DNA from: Acetobacter sp. 46_36
GTDB taxonomy: Bacteria; Pseudomonadota; Alphaproteobacteria; RF32; CAG-239
Reading direction: 5' to 3'
Assembly (NCBI GenBank): GCA_001917135.1
Contig: MNTT01000014.1
Span: forward strand, 1 to 64,000
Length of the DNA: 64,000 bases
The position numbers and the translations under genes are program-made. The stretch's first letter is position 1, and every line of letters starts with the position of its first letter. Shown here piece after piece: positions 60,847-64,000 of this stretch. The notes beneath the pieces were generated by a model. The model saw nothing but the letters and a program-made list of their open reading frames with translations. It searched no databases and was not told the DNA's origin.

Positions 60847-61605
60847 ATGGCCAATTTGATAAATCAAAAAATTTTGCGCATTGCCGACAAAGGGAAAAGC
60901 AAAGAACCTCCTGCATTCATTACGGAAGATGTTGTTGAGGTTCGTCGGGCAAAGCTGATTTATTACAAATGGATATCGCGATTGATGGCGATGTTGGCCA
61001 CTGTTTCGCTTCTTTACGGCGTTTGTACCACATTATCCATTTTAAAACTGGCTCCGGAAATAGTCATTGACCCGCAGATGTTTGTTGAACTGTCTGATTC
61101 GCAGTCGCTTGTCAAAAGAGAACATATTAACCGCCGGATGGATTCGCGGGAAAAAATGATGATTAACTTTATGAAACAATATGTCGAACTGCGAAACACC
61201 TATATCAAAGACGAGCGGGAAATGAATAACCGCTGGCTTTGGGGCGGTCTTGTGTCGTATTTGTCAACGTATAAGGTTTACAAGGAGTTTGAAAAAGTGT
61301 TTCCAAAACTGCGGGCGGAGATGATAGAAAACAATTCCAGCCGTTCGGTGGAAATTCTGTCGGTTGAACGAACCGGCGGTGAAAACAGCAATACTTGGAA
61401 AATTGAGTTCAAAACTTACGATTATACGTTTAAAAGCGATCGGTTGAGCCGCCGGTCCAGCGTTACGCCGACAATTACCGAAAGGTATTGGACCGCCAAT
61501 ATCCGCGGTTATGTCGACCCGAACCGGAGAACGGCATACCGCCGCCTGTTAAATCCTCTCGGATTTGTCGTCTATAGTTATTTTCAAAGCGAAATCGAGA
61601 TTTAA
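60847..61605 (+). CDS. VirB8-like protein 1
   Basis: This 252-aa bitopic protein has a cytoplasmic N-terminus, one helix (MAMLATVSLLYGVCTTLSIL, near 47-66) and a periplasmic VirB8-type domain. The domain has ELRNTYIKDEREMNNRWLWG and the terminal fold segment WTANIRGYVDPNRRTAYRRL, LNPLGFVVYSY. VirB8 is an inner-membrane scaffold of T4SS. It precedes a paralogue at 61954. Confidence 0.8.
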   Translation: MANLINQKILRIADKGKSKEPPAFITEDVVEVRRAKLIYYKWISRLMAMLATVSLLYGVCTTLSILKLAPEIVIDPQMFVELSDSQSLVKREHINRRMDSREKMMINFMKQYVELRNTYIKDEREMNNRWLWGGLVSYLSTYKVYKEFEKVFPKLRAEMIENNSSRSVEILSVERTGGENSNTWKIEFKTYDYTFKSDRLSRRSSVTPTITERYWTANIRGYVDPNRRTAYRRLLNPLGFVVYSYFQSEIEI

Positions 61606-61625
61606 AATATTGTTAAACATTTTCG

Positions 61626-61634
61626 TGCTATACT
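61626..61634 (+). promoter_or_regulatory. candidate extended -10 promoter before virB7
   Basis: TGCTATACT (extended -10, TGn TATACT) lies 115 bases before the small lipoprotein gene in the 143-base gap after VirB8-like 1. It suggests a new transcript for virB7, virB8-2 and virB9. Confidence 0.4.
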
Positions 61635-61748
61635 AAACATGGTGCAATTTAGCCTGTTGATAAGTTGCGGCAATTTGTTTTCTCGTTAGACTTTTAAAAT
61701 TAAAAGTTCTAATTATATAAAAGGGTTATTTTAAAAAGAGGAAAAACC

Positions 61749-61937
61749 ATGTATAAAGCGCTGATTTTGGTATTTGCCGTCTTAATTTTAGCCGCCTGCA
61801 ATCTGGTCGGCAGTTATTACGAGCCTGAACCCGTCGGAATAGGTAAAGACGTGTACGAACTTAAGCTTTCCCCCTGTGCCTGTATAGAGGTGGAACTGCC
61901 GAAGACGCTGCCGGACTGGTTCCGGGCAATGAGTTGA
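61749..61937 (+). CDS. VirB7-like lipoprotein
   Basis: This 62-aa lipoprotein has a lipobox in ALILVFAVLILAACNLVGSY and two more cysteines in LSPCACIEVELP. VirB7 proteins are short outer-membrane lipoproteins that stabilise VirB9 by a disulfide. Position beside virB8 and virB9 supports this. GAGGAAAAACC precedes the ATG. Confidence 0.6.
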   Translation: MYKALILVFAVLILAACNLVGSYYEPEPVGIGKDVYELKLSPCACIEVELPKTLPDWFRAMS

Positions 61938-61953
61938 ATTAGAGGTACGGCTG

Positions 61954-62718
61954 ATGGCTGAACAGATTTCTTCTGACAATACAAAAAAACTGCTCTTGGA
62001 GGGAGGTGGAGCCAAAGCGGCGCCGCAGCCCCGTCCGGCACGCCCGCATCGGCGTTCCGGAAATGCAGATATTGTTGTCGAGAATGCAACGGAAAAACGC
62101 TATCTGTGGACGGCGCGGGCTTTTGCCATCATCTTTGCCGTCAGCCTGTGTTGTAATTTGATTCTGACGTATGTCGTATTCGCCATAATGCCGCTGTATC
62201 GGATTGAACCGTATTTGTTCAGCTTCTCAAATAAAGAAGATCAGATATATACTATCCACCCGGTGAAAAATATCTATGAACATAAATATTTGACGGAAAT
62301 TTTTGTCAGGGAATATGTCCTTCTTCGTAATACGTTTGTCAATGATGTTGACGAAATGGAGCAGCGCTGGGGGACAGGCAGTACGATACAGGAGATGTCT
62401 ACAACCGGAGTTTATGATAAATTCCGTAAGGAATTTGCCGATGCGGCGATTGAGCTTATCCGCAAGCATAATATTACCCGTAATATAAAAATTTCTTCTG
62501 TAACCGAGGTTGGCGGCGTAAACGGTGAAACTTGGTGGCAAGTGGAATTTCGGGTTGAAGATATGATGCCGGAATATGAAACGCCCCGTTTGAGCGTGTG
62601 GGTGGCTTCCGTTAAGATAAGATACCGTGCCAAACGGGTTAAATTTGGCGAAAGGCTGAAAAATCCGTTGGGATTTACCGTTCTTGACTATAAACAGGTT
62701 GAACGCAAAACAAATTAA
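61954..62718 (+). CDS. VirB8-like protein 2
   Basis: This 254-aa bitopic protein has a basic, proline-rich N-terminus, a helix (AIIFAVSLCCNLILTYVVFA, near 53-72) and a VirB8-type domain. The domain has REYVLLRNTFVNDVDEMEQR and the terminal segment RYRAKRVKFGERLKNPLGFT. It is a diverged paralogue of VirB8-like 1 (both keep LLNPLGF or LKNPLGF near the end and a motif of R-N-T-(F/Y)). Two VirB8 forms suggest a heteromeric inner ring. Confidence 0.78.
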   Translation: MAEQISSDNTKKLLLEGGGAKAAPQPRPARPHRRSGNADIVVENATEKRYLWTARAFAIIFAVSLCCNLILTYVVFAIMPLYRIEPYLFSFSNKEDQIYTIHPVKNIYEHKYLTEIFVREYVLLRNTFVNDVDEMEQRWGTGSTIQEMSTTGVYDKFRKEFADAAIELIRKHNITRNIKISSVTEVGGVNGETWWQVEFRVEDMMPEYETPRLSVWVASVKIRYRAKRVKFGERLKNPLGFTVLDYKQVERKTN

Positions 62719-62740
62719 TTGAATGTTTAGGGTATGCATA

Positions 62741-64000
62741 ATGACTAAAGTATTGAACATTTTATCAGCGGCAATTTTATCGTTGGGGGCACTTGCAACT
62801 TTGGCCGAGGCTCAGGTAACCAAGGATAATCTGGATCAGAACGCGGATCAAAGCCAGGGGAATTATGCAGCTACCAATTTAAATTATCTGGGGGGCGTCG
62901 GATCGCTTGGTATGATGCAGAGCGCGTGGAAAGATCCTCTGCAGCACATGGGAGAAGGGCAGACGCGGCCGGGGTATACCAAATATTATTGGACACCGGA
63001 GTTGGTTTTGCCGGTCAGAGTCCGCGAAGGAATGTATACTCTGATTAATTTTCCGAATTGGGAAGTTATTGAGAATGTCTATATCGGCGACGGACAGTCG
63101 TTTAATGCGGAAATACAGGGGCCTTCAAGCTTGATGGTTTATCCGGATTCGTCGCAGTTTGTCGGAGTGGATACCAATATGATTGTTTTTGGTCGTTCCG
63201 GTAATAAATATGTTTTTTATGTTCAAAGCGAAACGGTAAATACCGACCGCATTACTAATGCTATTATTGATATAGAAGTTGTTAAAAACCGCCAGAATGC
63301 CAATGGCTCTGCGGTTATCGGGGCAGGAACGGGCGGCGGCCACATAAACGCCAACAGTTACAATCAGGACGGAACCAGTGCGGATGCAACATTTACGCGT
63401 AATTTGCAAAAAGAAGACTGGATTGAAAAAATTCCTGTCGATCCGACGAAATTCAGGTTTGATATTGAAGTATATGTTCCAAATCCCGATGATATTGTTA
63501 TTGCGCCGGAACGCGTTTGGCGTGATAACATATTCACATATATTGATTTGGGAGACAAAGCTCTGACTGCTGTACAACGGCCGATTGTTACGTTGATTGT
63601 CGAGCGTTCCGAAACACCCGTAGGTTTCCGGACAGCCGGGCCGAACAACCGTTTGATTATTGTTGAAGGCATGGGTGATATGGTTTTGCGCAGCGGAAAA
63701 CGGATTGTTTGCCTGAAGCTCCGTCGTGCAGATTCTGACGGGTTGGAAAATACCGTTTATGCCAAAACGAACGAGTGGGATCTTCAGTCGGCGCATGCTT
63801 CCAAACATGAAAACGGCCTTGAAACCGGGCAGTATGAGGATGTGTACGGTAATGGCGGAACCTCTCGGCCGACCATGGGAAATAATAGTACGCCGGGAAA
63901 TAACAGTGCGTCTGGAAATAGTGGTACATCGGGAGCCGGCGCTGCGTTTTTTGAAAATAATTCATTTTCAGGGGCGCAAAATGCGACACAAAATAATGGC
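62741..64000 (+). CDS. virB9: VirB9-like outer-membrane complex protein (cut by the window edge)
   Basis: The ATG at 62741 opens a frame of 420 codons with no stop before the right edge, so the gene is partial. It has a signal peptide (ILSAAILSLGALATLAEAQ|V) and the VirB9/CagX core: VLPVRVREGMYTLINFPNWE, NMIVFGRSGNKYVFYVQSE, and near 240-330 IVIAPERVWRDNIFTYIDL and VGFRTAGPNNRLIIVEGMGD. From about residue 375 a Gly/Ser/Asn-rich low-complexity tail begins (GNGGTSRPTMGNN and onward). This tail is not usual for VirB9, and its end is not seen. Confidence 0.85.
   Translation, partial: MTKVLNILSAAILSLGALATLAEAQVTKDNLDQNADQSQGNYAATNLNYLGGVGSLGMMQSAWKDPLQHMGEGQTRPGYTKYYWTPELVLPVRVREGMYTLINFPNWEVIENVYIGDGQSFNAEIQGPSSLMVYPDSSQFVGVDTNMIVFGRSGNKYVFYVQSETVNTDRITNAIIDIEVVKNRQNANGSAVIGAGTGGGHINANSYNQDGTSADATFTRNLQKEDWIEKIPVDPTKFRFDIEVYVPNPDDIVIAPERVWRDNIFTYIDLGDKALTAVQRPIVTLIVERSETPVGFRTAGPNNRLIIVEGMGDMVLRSGKRIVCLKLRRADSDGLENTVYAKTNEWDLQSAHASKHENGLETGQYEDVYGNGGTSRPTMGNNSTPGNNSASGNSGTSGAGAAFFENNSFSGAQNATQNNG

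Noticed and set aside
45482..64000. Dot/Icm (IVB) assignment for the secretion locus
   Set aside because: VirB2, VirB3, VirB4, VirB7, VirB8 and VirB9-like genes in VirB-like order fit IVA; no DotC, DotD, DotG or IcmE-like protein is seen.
1..64000. CRISPR arrays, tRNA, rRNA or IS elements
   Set aside because: No regularly spaced identical repeats with unique spacers, no tRNA-like cloverleaf and no transposase frames were recognised by reading; a covariance-model scan was not possible.

Overview
The window looks like a piece of chromosome from a low-GC, probably host-associated Alphaproteobacterium. The evidence is gene content and order: tsaD divergent from mic60-hemY, addB-addA-trxA, an F0-only ATP synthase operon (atpI, B, E, b', b) separate from F1, DUF721/DciA-like next to a DsbA-like gene, and alphaproteobacterial-type UvrC, PgsA and OmpR/EnvZ-like genes. 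The AT content, the anaerobe-like gaps and the gene style resemble uncultured gut Alphaproteobacteria (RF32/Rhodospirillales-type metagenome lineages). That placement is inference only.

Layout. (1) 137-5805: a complete-looking, AT-rich Microviridae (gokushovirus-like) prophage, all genes on the minus strand, bounded by two dif-like XerC/XerD sites that share an 18-base core. It carries VP5, a J/VP8-like basic peptide, VP3 scaffold, VP1 capsid, a short post-capsid ORF, VP2 pilot protein, a 43-aa coupled ORF, the VP4 HUH replication initiator and a TTG-started 50-aa membrane peptide. (2) 6.0-33.5 kb: housekeeping genes: an ADP-dependent sugar kinase (rare in bacteria), hemY and mic60, tsaD, nth, two tandem GT-C-like membrane proteins, uvrC, pgsA, a response regulator and histidine kinase pair, trxA, addA, addB, rdgB, rph, aroK, a small coupled lipoprotein-like gene, xerD, a DUF721 gene, a dsbA-like gene and the F0 genes. 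(3) 33.5-45.2 kb: a type IVb pilus (R64/TCP-like) locus. A PilT-like ATPase on the plus strand faces a minus-strand operon that reads OmpA-like protein, PilL/TcpQ-like, PilN secretin, PilO, PilP, PilQ ATPase, PilR and a PilS-fold protein. (4) 45.4-64.0 kb: a divergent VirB-type type IV secretion locus on the plus strand: three VirB2-like pilins, VirB3, VirB4, a tandem array of five exported coiled-coil proteins of VirB5/TrbJ style (232 to 1799 aa), two VirB8 paralogues flanking a VirB7-like lipoprotein, and VirB9 running off the right edge.

How it fits together. The back-to-back pil and virB clusters recall IncI plasmids, where a type IVb thin pilus works with a conjugation/secretion machine. 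Here both sit beside housekeeping genes, with no relaxase, partition gene or transposase in view, so a chromosomal surface or secretion apparatus is more likely than a recent plasmid. Unusual traits are a PilS-fold protein without a prepilin leader, three VirB2 pilins with a separately terminated first pilin, a shared 20-base motif at matching distances before two pilin genes, and the expanded VirB5-like array ending in a 1799-aa cysteine-rich protein. VirB6, VirB10, VirB11 and VirD4 are not in view and may lie to the right. No rRNA, tRNA, CRISPR array or IS element was seen.
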